From contig JACCIC010000362.1 of NCBI GenBank assembly GCA_018907035.1, positions 20,001 to 84,000 on the forward strand: DNA of 64,000 bases, read 5' to 3'. The notes under the pieces were generated by a model. The model saw only the letters and a program-made list of their open reading frames with translations, was not told where the DNA came from and searched no databases. The stretch is from Sycobia sp. Sy_11 (lineage: Eukaryota; Arthropoda; Insecta; Hymenoptera; Epichrysomallidae). Each line of letters begins with the position of its first letter. Positions within the stretch are counted from its first letter, which is position 1. Positions 46,158-57,789 of this stretch are shown here, in pieces. The position numbers and the translations under genes were made by a program.

Positions 46158-47373
46158 TGGAATTTCCGGAGCGCTAGTGTGATGGGTAGTAACGGTACCG
46201 TCTCCAAAGAAGTTGGAGAAGGAAATGTAAACGTAACTCTTATCTCCATGAACGCGCGTAGAGAGATCGAAAGGATAGGCCAGAGTTACATTGAAGAAGT
46301 GGAATCTTGGTGTCGCCTCAGTAAAATGAGGCTGGCCTCTCAAAAGTGTGGAATATTGTCACTGAGATGCCGTCTTCTGCTGTAAGTCCCACCTCTTATA
46401 AAGATCGGTGATATAAGGATGAAGAGGTTAGAAAGCGTGAGATACCTTGGAATCCACGTCGGCGAACATCTAAAAATCAGTTGCCATTTGAAAGCGGTAC
46501 AATCCAAATGTGTGGATTTGTGTAACAGGATTGGATGTCTGGTAAGATGGGAATGGGGCCTTAAATTTAAGAAGCTTAGTACTATCTATACCGAGCTGTT
46601 TACACCTATCGCTCTATACGCAGCGGCAGGTTGGCACGATTTGATATGTGTTGAAAAGCAACGCAATTTGTCAAGCACTCAAAGACTTGCGCTCATTAGA
46701 GTCACCGATGCGTACTCTGAAGTATACAAACCGTAAAAATGCAGCGTCTCTTCAGGACCAACGTCGTGTCGCACGAGAGATAAAGGAAAAATATCTGGAT
46801 GATTTGCAGGAAATCTGGGATAACTCGACGAAAAATAGGCTGACACAGCCTTACCTACCTAGTGTCAGAGATAGGATTGGGGCAGATTGGATCGGGCCGT
46901 CGCGATGGTTAATCGAATTCCTCACTGGACATAGAGTCTGTGGGTCATATCTCTCTCGCTTTCATCTGAGAGAGAGAGAGCGATACCTGTTCATGCGGCG
47001 AGGCGGATACACCAGAGCATATCCTAGTCGTCTGTTCCAAATATAAGGAAATTAGGATTAGGTTCCACAGGGAAAATAATATCTCTATTGAGGTATGAGC
47101 TCTATTGAGCCAGGAAAATTACTTGGCGTTCAAATCGTTCGTCCAGAAATTGCTAAAGAATTTATTTTATAAGGCGCCTTTTTATTTGTTGTAATTAGTA
47201 AGGTTTTTTCACTTTTGTATTTAAGGCTTTTTTCTACAATCCCCGAGTGGAGGTTTTTTATGCCATTTCTCGTATTGATATTAAAACCATTAAATTTTAA
47301 TATTAAACGTTCTTGTATTTATTTTTTTTCCCGTACATTATTCTTCTTATTATTATTATTCTTATTATTATTC

Positions 47374-47406
<33 letters not shown>

Positions 47407-47470
47407 GTATTAGTATTATTATTCCCATTCTTATTATATATTATATTATATTCATTATTATTGTTATTCC
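46158..47470 (+). pseudogene. R1-like LINE family B, ORF2 C-terminal part and 3' tail
   Basis: [55 protein letters not shown], then WLIEFLTGHRVCGSYLSRF and a degraded HHCC end. The 3' untranslated part ends in a TTA-repeat tail (47338-47412). The RT palm is absent. Confidence 0.75.
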
Positions 47471-47479
47471 CATCCGTTG

Positions 47480-48442
47480 TCTGTACCTTGAAGAAGATCG
47501 GCTGTTTCACCATGTCTCAGCCGATCTGGTGATGGGCTTAAAAGAGTACCTCCCCTACCAATGAATACAAGGGTGAAAAGATAGTAAGATAGCTGCCATT
47601 TTATGAGTGAGCAGATATCGCCTAAAAAGGATATGCCAGAGTAAATGAGTTAACGCACGGAGCAGTGATGTGCTGGAAGACCCGAAAGGGTAACTGAATA
47701 GGGACTTCCATGCCGACCATGATCGAAGCTGCAGATCCTATAAACAGACCTTCGTCAGTAATATAGAGATGAAGGAAGGCACACTCGCTGAGAGATTCTA
47801 TAAACGGGTATCTCCTGAGGAGTGCAAACACACGCGGAGCGTAAGCGAACGATCCTGTAAAAGGGATCTTAGCAGAGTGATTATAGATGCATGAGTGAGC
47901 TTCAAGCATTAGAGCTCCACTAGAATATTTGAGGGCAAATGTATGAATCTACAATGAATGAAGGTTAGAACGAGGTACTCTTGAATAAATGACAGACCAC
48001 CGTGTTTGTCGTGCGGTGCGACCCATGAGCTGTCAAAAGGAGATCCTGAGTATCGAGGTTTACGCCTGGTTGCGTGCTGGATGGCCCGAAACATCTTTGG
48101 CTCCCGCTGACGGCAAGACGGGAGGCTAGATCCTAGCCAGATCTAGTCAAACGGCTTTGGCGAGTGCGTTCGGTGCGTTATTTCTTCCGATGTTTCTCCA
48201 GAGAGTGAAACACCTTGTTGTTGTGGTGCGAAGCTCGAGAGGACGGAGGTGGAATAGCGCACCAGAACGCGCTATAATCCTGCACAATGATCCGAGATGG
48301 GTCAGCCCTTACAGGCATGTGTTGGGGGAGGCTGCCTCATCGAGCTGAACGTTGAAGGATCCAGGAGACCGACCATCTGCAGGAATGAAGTAACAAAAAT
48401 AGATCTATAGATTGCCTAAAGCAACAAAGGAATCACCTTGGG
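47480..48442 (+). mobile_element. Presumed 5' UTR of LINE family C
   Basis: GC-richer, non-coding, directly upstream of ORF1 of the C element. It includes a 10-bp inverted repeat agatcggctg/cagccgatct (47495-47504, 47518-47527). Assigned by position only. Confidence 0.45.
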
Positions 48443-49527
48443 GTGGGGGAGGGAGAGCCGGCTGAGGCCGGGATTAAGTCTGTTGAGCAGACGAGTGAAC
48501 TGGAGATTATTCTCCAACTTGCTCGGCTGCTCAAAGACATGATAAAACCCATGAAGAGCCAACCTAATATAAAAAAAGATATTAAGGATGGCCTCCCAAA
48601 TGATGAGGAGTTCGTAGATGCTCTTCAGCACAAAATACAAGGGAAGAAGGTAGCGGGGAGCTTCTTCCCAACAACTAGGCAGAAGAGAGAAGAGAAAACC
48701 CCGAAGAGACCGGCATCAAGTCCCCCGGATATCCTCCTTACTAAGGAGAAAAAAGAAGGGAGAGCAGGAGGACAAAAAAGAGGGTTGGAATGAAGTAAAA
48801 AAAAAAGAAGAAGAAGCAAGGTGAGCAGAATGCTGAAGAAGAACATCAGCATCTGAAAAAACAATCACAAAAATAAAAAAAAAGGCCAAAGCTCGATGCG
48901 ATCGCCATCAAACCAGCGCAGGGGAAATCCTACGCTGAGGTGATGAGATCCATCAGAGCGCTCAAACCGGAGGACTTGGGCGCGGATGTGAGGATCGTCC
49001 GGAAAACCAAATCGGGTGAGGTGCTGATTGAACTCAGACATATCAAACCCGAAGGCCGGACGGCACTTGCTGAAGTGCTCAAGGAAGCAACAGGCCAGAG
49101 CGGCTGTGTCAGGGAGCTGACCCCTAAAGGAAATCTAGAGGTTAGAGACCTGGACTGTTGCGTGACGGAGGATGAGGTGTGTCAGGCCCTCAAAAGCAAA
49201 CTGCCAGATTATCGTGGCGAGCTGCAGGTCAGAGTGACCAAAACGCAGCTGCTGAAAATCAGGTTTCTGCGAGTGGGCCTGGTGAATTGTGGTGTACGCT
49301 GCCGCGAAATAATGACGAGGTGCTATAGGTGCCTAGGCTATGGCCAGCGGAGCCATAGCTGTAAAGGCCCTGACCGTAGCGCCTGTTGCTATCGGTGTGG
49401 ACAGAAAGAGCACAAGGTCGCGTCTTGCACCGCAGAACCCGAATGTTTTCTCTGTAAAGTTGAAGCGAAATCGGAGGGACGCCGACACCTGTCCGACTTT
49501 TCACGAGGCTCTCTCAAAAAAGGCTAA
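48443..49527 (+). pseudogene. R1-like LINE family C, ORF1 (gag-like)
   Basis: N-terminal frame 48443-48793 (charged, Lys-rich, coiled-coil-like), a frameshift near 48790 in an A-rich run and a stop near 48872. Then AIKPAQGKSYAEVMRSIRAL, LAEVLKEATGQ, NLEVRDLDCCVTEDEVCQAL, and zinc knuckles CYRCLGYGQRSHSCKGPDRS and CCYRCGQKEHKVASC plus CFLC. SYAEV and the knuckle set are typical of R1-clade ORF1. The stop at 49525 touches the ORF2 ATG at 49528. Confidence 0.85.
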
Positions 49528-50482
49528 ATGGTCGTAATTCTGCAAGGGAATATTAATCGCAGCAGGACAGCTGATCACCTCCTTCTTCGGCTTTCCCATG
49601 ATACTGATGCTAATATATTAATTATCAGCGAACAGTATCGGAACAGAGAAGGAGTAGGTTGGTTCACCGATAACTTTGGAACGGCAGACATTTGGATTCT
49701 GCACCCACGAAAAACAAAAGTAGAGGCTCATGGATCTGGAAATGGCTATGTTTGGGTACGATGCAATCGTACCACGTATGTAGGTTGCTATCTTACACCA
49801 AACCAAGTCATAGGTGACTACTAGGTCATACTTGGAAGACACTATCAGAGAAACGAAAGGTGAGCTGGTGATGGTAGGTGACTTTAATGCAAGGGCCCTA
49901 GAATGGGGCATGGCGGGGCCCGACTCCAAGGGTCGAAGAGTCATGGAACTAGTGTCCAGACTAGGTCTAATAGTTCTAAATACTGTCAATACTTCCACCT
50001 TCAGGAGACCAGGCTATGCCGAAACTATACCTGATGTGACCTTTGCAACTGAACATCTGGCCTCTCGAATCCAGGACTGGCAGGTGATCGAGGACTACAC
50101 AGCCAGCGATCACCAGTACATAACATACCGCGTATGTGATAGAACGCCTGGTTTCACTGGACACAATTTGCGAGGGCCCCCTAGATGGAACGTTTCAGGG
50201 ATAAATAGAGAGAAATTCTCACAGGTCATTGAACGCGGTCAGCAAAGCCTTGTTAGGATTCAAAATGGCTCATCGACAATTCAGCATGCCAGAGAGTTGA
50301 CTAGCGCCACAATGCGCAGTCTACGCCGGGCTTGCGAAGAGTCGATGCCGTGCAAAGTGGTTGGTGGAAAAAGACGTCCTGTTTACTGGTGGACGGCTGA
50401 GATAGCTGACATGAGGCGAGGTGTTTACATCTACGACCAATGTCACAGAGAACTCGTAAACACGGAGATGACATCAATTTGA
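49528..50482 (+). pseudogene. R1-like LINE family C, ORF2 endonuclease
   Basis: APE-like endonuclease with its catalytic residues still visible: LQGNINRSRTADHLL (Asn), ISEQYRNREG (Glu), VGDFNARALEWG (Asp, Asn), YTASDHQYITYRV (SDH). One frameshift at about 49822 (the frame resumes with RSYLEDTIRETKGELVMVGD) and another near 50480 at the linker. Otherwise well preserved, so fairly young. Confidence 0.88.
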
Positions 50483-51330
50483 GGAGGGCTGAATACAAGC
50501 TATCTAAGAGAGCCCTTCGACGAGCGATCGAGGCCAGCAAACGCCGATGCTGGAAGGCGCTGTGTGAGGACATAGATGGGGATCCATGGGGACTGGGATA
50601 CAGGGTAGTTGCTGGAAAACTGGGAGCTCGTGGAAACATGGGCATTTTGGACTCCAGCACAATGCAGAACATCGTAGATACCCTGTTCGCTACCCACCCT
50701 GATAGGTCTGATCCAGCTACACCGGAACGAGAACTGGATGTACCTCTTTTCGGCAAGGAGGAGCTCGGCAGAGCCGTCAGAACTATGCGGAATAAGAGGT
50801 CTCCAGGACGTAACGAAATTCCAGGAGAGGTGCTGAAAATAGTAGTTGAGGAGCATCCAGAACTCCTTCTGTCGATGTACAATTCGTGCTTGACAGCTGG
50901 TTTATTCTATTCTAGCTGGAAGGTGGCGAAACTTGTGCTTATCGACAAGGGCAAGCGTCCGCCGGAGGCGTCCTCGTCGTATCGACCTTTATGTATGTTA
51001 GATACAGCTGGAATGCTGATGGAGCGTCTATTGAAGCCGCGACTCCTGGGGGCTGTTGCTGCTGCCGGCGGCTTGGCTGACGGACAGTACGGATTCCGGG
51101 GGGGGGCAGGGCGACGGTGGACGCAATCCTCGAGTTTGTTGATGCGGCGAGGCGTACAGAGAGGGGTAATCACTACTCCCGACCTGTTTGCCTTGTGGCT
51201 GCCACTGGCAGCGGCGAAAACGGAGATCGCGCTCCTGACAAAGAAATGTATCCCAAAGATACGCCTTATACAGGTTGGACAGGACGGTGAGTACCAAAGC
51301 AGCTGTAAGGTACCTAGGGGTGACGCTTGA
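50440..51330 (+). pseudogene. R1-like LINE family C, ORF2 reverse transcriptase, N-terminal part
   Basis: LGRAVRTMRNKRSPGRNEIP, GEVLKIVVEEHPELLLSMYN, SWKVAKLVLIDKGKRPPEAS, SYRPLCMLDTAGMLMERLL and GLADGQYGFRGG are RT blocks 0-2. After DGQYGFRGG the sequence becomes irregular and the palm (including YADD) is missing: DLFALWLPLAAAKTEIALLT is already beyond it, with an internal deletion near 51170. Confidence 0.85.
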
Positions 51331-51988
51331 TCTCAAGCTGACCTTCTGGGACCAAATAAAAAAAGCGGCGGATAGAGCTGCCCGAGTGACAGCACAACTT
51401 AGCAGGTTGATGGCCAATGTTGGCGGTCAAGCACCCTGCAAGCGGCGTCTGCTCATAAGGACAACTGAATCCATCATGCTATATGGCGCGAAAGTATGGG
51501 CCCATGCACTGATGGCCCAAAAATATAGAAAAAGAATGGCGGCAGTGCAGCGTAGAGGGGCATTACGCATCGTGAGCTCCTACTGTATGGTCTCCGAGTC
51601 GGCGGTGCTGGTAATCGCATGTGTTACTTTCATTAATCTCGAAACACAAGAAAAGAAATTTGTCCACCAGAATAAAAATATTCTCGGCAGAATATTTTTA
51701 TTCTGCTTCTCCAAGCAGAAGCGCTGGGAGAGGGATCCGCACGGCCGATGGACGGCTCGACTGATCAGTCAGTTCAAGCCATGGCTCCAGAGGTCGCACG
51801 GAGAGGTTAATTACCATCTCACGCAGCTCTTATCGGGGCACGGTCGGTTTCGATCCTATCTCCATAAGATGGGGAAAGTACCGAATCCGAACTGTGCGTT
51901 ATGCCCTCACAGGTGAGTCCTACATACCCGGGGACCGGTCTCCGGGATCCATAAAGGATTTTTCTCCTCCTCAAAAAAAAAAAAAAAT
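51275..51988 (+). pseudogene. R1-like LINE family C, ORF2 C-terminus and poly(A) tail
   Basis: Frame 51275-51916: VRYLGVTLDLKLTFWDQIKK, ESIMLYGAKVWAHALMAQKY, VQRRGALRIVSSYCMVSESA, ERDPHGRWTARLISQFKPWL, LLSGHGRFRSYLHKMGKVPN, then PNCALC of the zinc end, cut short. A perfect 17-bp palindrome sits inside (51668-51705). A 14-A tract at 51975-51988 marks the 3' end. Confidence 0.88.
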
Positions 51989-53040
51989 TGTTACTATTAT
52001 TGTATTCACTATTGAGATTATTTGGTTGAATTCACTAAACACAATGCATAAAAAATAGGCATTACTTAAAAATTTTTTGTGACTAGGTTAAATTTAAAAA
52101 ATAGTATCTGAAAGATATAAGTTATAGAATTTGGATAAGGGCGAATATATAAATTTAATTAAATAGTAACAGTTGAAAATATCGTTAAACTGTAAGTGTA
52201 ATATTTCTTTACCTTTTGTTTCAATATACAGTAAAAATTAATATTCAAGTTCTTTCACCATCAGTAATCGTTTTAGTAAAACACAACATGCCATTTCAAA
52301 AAAAGTTATAAATGAATTTTAATAAAAAATACAATAACTTGAATTGAAAAATTACTATATTCCTTTAATATATTGTTATAATAAAAAGTAAATTATTATT
52401 TATAATTGAAAAATTAAATTATTTACTATATTGCTTTATTAAAAATTAAATTAATTTTTATTATATTTCTTGCATTTCTCATTTGAGGAGTTTAATAAGT
52501 TTCTTCAAGGATCCATTAAATCCCGATATTATATGAAAAAATATAGTAAAATTTATTATTAGAGAAGTTAAAAGTTACTATAGAAATTCTCCTGAATGTA
52601 TATAAATCAAACAATTTCATTTAAAGTATATGGTATAAAATCCATAATGATTGAATTAATTACGCGGTAAGAATAAATGTATAATATTAACTACTAATTT
52701 TCAGCAGTAATTATTTCTGTGCAAACCATTCCTGTGAAAAAATTTATTTAATTAGCATACAATCGCGAATGAATTTTGACTTTCTCGAATTTATTTTCTT
52801 GGACTACAATATTACTATAGTGTTCTTTGCAGAATTCATCTTACATTTTACATTTCAAAACCGATAATTTTTTCTAACTATCTTTATCGCCTTTATATTT
52901 TTGGGCTGCTAGGACTAAACGAAACTATTTTTGGTATGTAAAAATTTATATATACTTCATATAGAAATTTTCTACGCCAAAATGTGGAATAATAACAAGA
53001 CTATGTAATTACTGATGAAATCAATAAAGTCGTTATATCT
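51989..53040. other. AT-rich DNA, no feature seen
   Basis: No open frame or recognisable repeat. Confidence 0.6.
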
Positions 53041-53439
53041 TCAAAAATACAAATTTCGAGGAACAAAATATACTAGCATCATTACTACCAATCGTTCGCG
53101 TTCATTGTCAAGTATAATAACATTGTGTTGCTGTAATCGATCCAAAAATTTTCTCAACCCAAAATTGTAAGTCACACCTGTGTGCACACACGAAAAGCCT
53201 GTGTTCCACATTGTCCCAAGCCCATCCGCTATATTTACGTTTTGATGAGGCCTCGCTGTATTTTCTCGCCATCCACAGATCGGCCGTGGGCATGAGAATA
53301 AGGAGAGATTTTTGATGCCATATACGAAAGGCTCGACAATTTTCGAGCGCCGTGAACGTGCGCCCTTCATAGGACCAACTGCTACACTAACGCGCCAACG
53401 CGACGTCACAGCTACGTCAGTATAAATTAGTATGCGCAT
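53041..53439 (-). CDS. Hypothetical 132-codon frame, doubtful
   Basis: Minus-strand frame that begins RILIYTDVAVTSRWRVSVAV and later reads LSLFSCPRPICGWRENTARP. It covers a GC-richer islet in AT-rich DNA; no family recognised, no hydrophobic segment pattern or repeat. Its start lies just inside the CRE-like cluster at 53397-53466. It could be an exon, an old insert, or chance. Confidence 0.2.
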   Translation of the reverse strand: MRILIYTDVAVTSRWRVSVAVGPMKGARSRRSKIVEPFVYGIKNLSLFSCPRPICGWRENTARPHQNVNIADGLGTMWNTGFSCVHTGVTYNFGLRKFLDRLQQHNVIILDNERERLVVMMLVYFVPRNLYF

Positions 53440-53466
53440 TTGCCTACGTCACGAGCTGTGACGTAG
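53397..53466. promoter_or_regulatory. Cluster of CRE-like half-sites with TATA
   Basis: cgacgtcac, tacgtcag and the perfect inverted repeat ctacgtcac-gagct-gtgacgtag, followed by tataaatatata at about 53470. Four TACGTCA/GACGTCA-type half-sites in 70 bp is dense for this AT-rich region. No transcript identified. Confidence 0.35.
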
Positions 53467-54008
53467 ACTATAAATATATATAGATGTAGTTGCACGACTT
53501 TGTCCAATGCGACGTTGTTGTTTTCATTTGAATCATATAGAGGCTAAGTCAAAACATATCTAATATTCACATGCGCATCACAAAGCATTTTAGACCAAAA
53601 CTCCAATATGAGCTTCATAATGACGACGAATTTTTTATTCTACAAAAAATCAACACTTTCCTTTCTTCCATTATAAAAATTTCAAATTGTGTCTTATGAT
53701 TTTGTGTTAAAATGGATATTCCATAATTAGTTTAAAATTTTATTTTTAATATTTAATACTTATATAATATTGTAAGAATAGAAAGAAAAAATCCATTAAT
53801 TGTTTCGAATAATAAAAATATAAATAATATTATAAATCAAAAATTAAAAATCATCAGTTATACGTTTCCTAAATTATAACTACAAGATATCCAAAATTTG
53901 TAAATAAATAAGATTTACATTCTACAACGTCTTCCAATAGGATAGAATTTGAAGTTTTGTATTTTATACCACATGTATTATAAATAAAAAATGTAGAAGT
54001 ATTTTTAA

Positions 54009-55226
54009 GGTAGTATTCTACTTTACAACTTTGAAAAAAAATATTTTATTTTTTTTACATTTTTCTAAAGTAAATATATTCAAGAATGTTAGCTCAAAAT
54101 TTCAGAAAGATTCAGGTAGTCGAACTATACTTTTTCACGCGCTATTCAGATCCGCTCAGCGCGCGCGCCGGATAAGCCATCTAACTGGCCTTGTTTGCTG
54201 CAGCAGCTGTTCCCCTATTGTAAATCAAACGTGTAAGTGATGCGCAGAAAATTTTAACTCAAAGGAGAAAAGCTGAGACTGCAAAACTGAAGGCCGGAGA
54301 AAAAAAAACCAAAAAAGTAGCTACACCGAAGAAAGTTGTGACGAAACCAAAAGTCGTGATTAAAAAAGTGAAGCTTGCTGATCTAAGTATCAAATTAATG
54401 AAGGAGTTATCTAAAAACTATAGTCTTCCAATTGAAAGGAATTCAAATTCAGTAGAAGGCATGCGAAACGAGATCTGGGCCAACTATTACCACAAAATCT
54501 CAACAAACTCCAAACCACAGCATACGTATTGTTCAGACAGCTGGTGCAAGTATAAGAAGGCCGAAGCAAACAACGTTTTAAAAAGTTATAAACATCGTCC
54601 TGTTCTTGCTAGTGACGTACAAGAGGTGCTGAAACCGATCTACGAAGATCGAACAAAAACGGAATTGCTGGAGAGATGTTTAGGTAGAAACACTCAAAAT
54701 AACAATGAGTGTTTCAACTCAACAGTTTGGGCTATGGCACCGAAGCGTGTCTATAATGGCAAAAAAAAATCGGTAAAATTGTATGACTCACAGTTACTTG
54801 TATTTTTAATGAAGGATTCAGCCCACTTTTGAAAATAATGGAAATTATGGGCCTGAAAATAGGCCAAACCGACATGCAGTTCGCCAATATGCGCGACCAA
54901 CAGCGCATCGTTCGAGAGAACCGCCGTTCGACTGAGGCTTCTAAGGAGAGCAGAACTCAAAAATAGCGGCTAAGTTAGATGAAAATACTCGCCTGGAACA
55001 ACTTGAAGGCATATTGTATGGCCCAGGCATCGCTGATTGAACGTAAGATAATTTTTTCTATAATTTTTCACTTATAAAACTTTAAAAGCGTTTTTCTCAA
55101 AACAGCGTTTTCAAGTACCGTGGTCGTGAAAAATAAAAAACTATTGAACCGATCCTTGTAAAATTTTGAACACATCTTCTATATGTTTGTATCAACCGTC
55201 CTAACTACGTCAACTTAAAATTTTAA
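54009..55226 (+). mobile_element. Kolobok/Mutator-type element, copy 2, truncated
   Basis: Begins GGTAGTATTCTACTTTA after TTAA (54005-54008), parallel to the reverse complement of 890-2520 through to ttttaat at about 55226, where it stops in a TG run and the other end is missing. It also lacks the N-terminal half of the transposase, so the two copies share one deleted ancestor. Confidence 0.85.
54338..54832 (+). pseudogene. Kolobok/Mutator-like transposase, C-terminal half
   Basis: 164 codons: [96 protein letters not shown]. Hallmarks of the family are the Cys/His spacing (H-x-YC ... SWCKY), RCLG-NTQNNNE-FNS-W and APKR. A frameshift near 54825 moves the rest ([37 protein letters not shown]) into another frame. 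Catalytic N-terminal Asp blocks are missing. The C-terminal location and size match the relic at 13150-13815. Confidence 0.8.
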
Positions 55227-55340
55227 TGTGTGTGTGTGTTCGTGCTGATGCCGATGCTGGTGTTAATGTTGATGTGGATAATGATGATGGTGTTCGTACA
55301 GATGATGGTGCTGATTCTGGTGTAGATACTGATTCTAGGG
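55227..55340 (+). repeat. Degenerate gatgatggtg-type repeat
   Basis: TG run, then imperfect gatgctggtg/gatgatggtg units. A minus-strand frame (55210-55533) reads through it as Ser/Thr/Pro-rich sequence (SVSTPESAPSSVRTPSS) preceded by WASYNTVINGFRKGGATHFK. I cannot place that protein. Confidence 0.5.
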
Positions 55341-55612
55341 ATGGTGCAGTGCTATGGTGTTTAAAATGTACTTCTGTGCGTCTTATCTGATGCTTGAATG
55401 CCATCATTGCGGATTTCTGCTTCTTTTTAAAGTGTGTGGCTCCTCCTTTTCGAAAACCGTTTATCACAGTGTTATATGAGGCCCAATTTTCTTTTTGCTT
55501 TCTTTCCAACAATGGGCTTATTGCTGAGTTCATGGGGGTTGGTGAGTCCCATGCTCAGAGGCGGTCCAGTTGAGGGAAGAAGAGCGGTGCTAAGCGGGGG
55601 TGGTGCTCATGG

Positions 55613-55613
<1 letters not shown>

Positions 55614-55647
<34 letters not shown>
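55614..55647. repeat. (CT)n microsatellite
   Basis: About 34 bp of CT. Confidence 0.95.
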
Positions 55648-55650
<3 letters not shown>

Positions 55651-56090
55651 ATGGCGTTAGGGGTTGTCAATTATAGGATTTTTAATTATTATAAAAAATA
55701 TATATTTAAATATTTATGCTAGTTTCTTATGTAAACGTATCATATATCATGGGTATTTTATATAATATATTTTTATATAAGGTCTTGATGTATTTATATT
55801 TTATAATAATAAATGACATTTAAACAGATATATTTAATTGTTTTATATTAAATAAAGACACAAAATTTAGATTTATAACTTAACGTAAGCATTTCCCTTT
55901 TTATAAACTATTATCGATGCAATAGAAATAATTTTTACAAATCTTTTTTTTACTATTCAATTTTACTATTAAACATATGTGTGTATTTATATTATGTCTA
56001 ATTAATTATTACATATATATTTACCTATACGTATATATTTATTTATATATTTATTTATTCTTATTACATATTAATATGATTGTTGCATAT

Positions 56091-56147
<57 letters not shown>

Positions 56148-57789
56148 TGCATGAATTAAAGTAAAACATATGATTTTCTCCTATTCTTAAAATTCATACA
56201 TAAATAAATAAATATGTATATATATATTTATATATTTATATATTTATTTATTTATTTAAATGCGTGTATAGAAAATTGTTGAATTAGGTATTATTGAAAA
56301 AAACAAACTTGGATTTAATAAAAAAATAATATTTTCGGGTTTTTTAAATAATATTTTGCTTCATATTTTTCGAAAATACATAAACGTGTATTTCAAAATC
56401 CATGAGCCAGGACATTTTGTGTAGAAAGTGGGTATATCCCCTTTCTCCCCCTTTTATGCGCCTGCGTGGTGTATAGGACTCCGCGGTGGTGCCGTCGATC
56501 GGCTAAGGTCGGCAAAAGCGTTCGAGACACGAGCATTAAAATGTAAAAAAAACGCGTGCACAGTTAACATTTCTCTTTTTATTCAGCTTCTCTCTTCCGG
56601 TGAAATGTTTTCTAAATTTTCCGAGCCGGACAACGTTTAGATATTACAGTATATTATTTCTCGAAAAATTATTTTCCCCTTTTAGCGCCACAGTAGTAGT
56701 CTATCTATATTTCGTACTTTTCTATGTACCCTATTTTAAAATTAATTTTATTTTTTTTAAATTTTTTAACTAATTTTTTTCTGAATTTTTTCTTATACTC
56801 TTTTAAACTGGTTTGATTTTTCTAAAATTTTTTTTACAAATTTCTTTTTACGAAATTTTTTTTGCAATTTCTTTTTCAATCGATTTTTTGTATTCGATTT
56901 TATTTTTTTTTTTAGAGAAAAATTACATAGAAAATAAGTATTATATTTTGATATGATATATATTTTTTTATTCAATTTCTTCCAAAACTTGTTTTTTGTT
57001 ATCAATTTCTATAATATTAATAATCAAGTAATTCAAAATATATAAGTAATCTATCTATCTAGAATTTTTATCAGTTTGTACGTAGATCTGAAAATTTTTC
57101 GATGTATAAAATATAATAATATATATAATTGAAAATGTTTTCCATTATATATATTAAATAATATACGCTGAAGATTATAAACGATTTATTATATATTTTT
57201 TAAAATTTTATACTGTAATTTTCAGAATAAAATATATTATTGCAATTACTCTATAATATACATAAGTAATTCAGATAATGTATTTTTAACAATTTCTTCA
57301 ATAGATAATTTTATCATAAGTGAGATTATGTCTACAATCACTGTAATATTATAAATAAACAAACAGAATAATTTCGTTATTAATTTATACAGAAAATGAC
57401 TCTACTTTAGACCAATCTTTATGTGAAATTGAAATTACACGAATTATTTAAAATGTGAATAAGTATACAATATACATTAAAATAAATATAAATTAAAAGT
57501 ATACTGTTTTAATGTGAAGGAAACTAGGAATAAAGTATGTGCTTTTTAATTACATTTAATATGTAGTATCAGAGACATGGGTTGATTAACTACGTTAACA
57601 TTTATCTTTACGTCACACTCGTATTCTTTGAAAATATGTTTAAGCTGGCGTCATAACTTATAGTTATTTAAAATACTTATACATTTTTTATTGATAATAT
57701 ATATTGTAAAAAATACAAAACTTCAAATTCTCATATCTTCGCTAAATTCTTTTACGTTGGCTTGTTAAAAGATCAATTGGAATTACACC
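55648..57789. other. AT-rich DNA with microsatellite and one GC-richer islet
   Basis: TA run at 56093-56150. At 56425-56640 a GC-richer islet has an open 70-codon frame but no recognised product. Otherwise T/A runs. Confidence 0.5.

Noticed and set aside
47313..47564. Open frame of Leu/Ile/Asn runs around 47.3-47.5 kb
   Set aside because: Translation of a TTA trinucleotide repeat, the tail of LINE-B.
50301..50882. 193-codon minus frame in LINE-C
   Set aside because: Antisense shadow of the well-matched endonuclease/RT coding strand.
56793..57005. Lys/Asn-rich 70-codon minus frame
   Set aside because: Composition-driven open frame in T-rich DNA.
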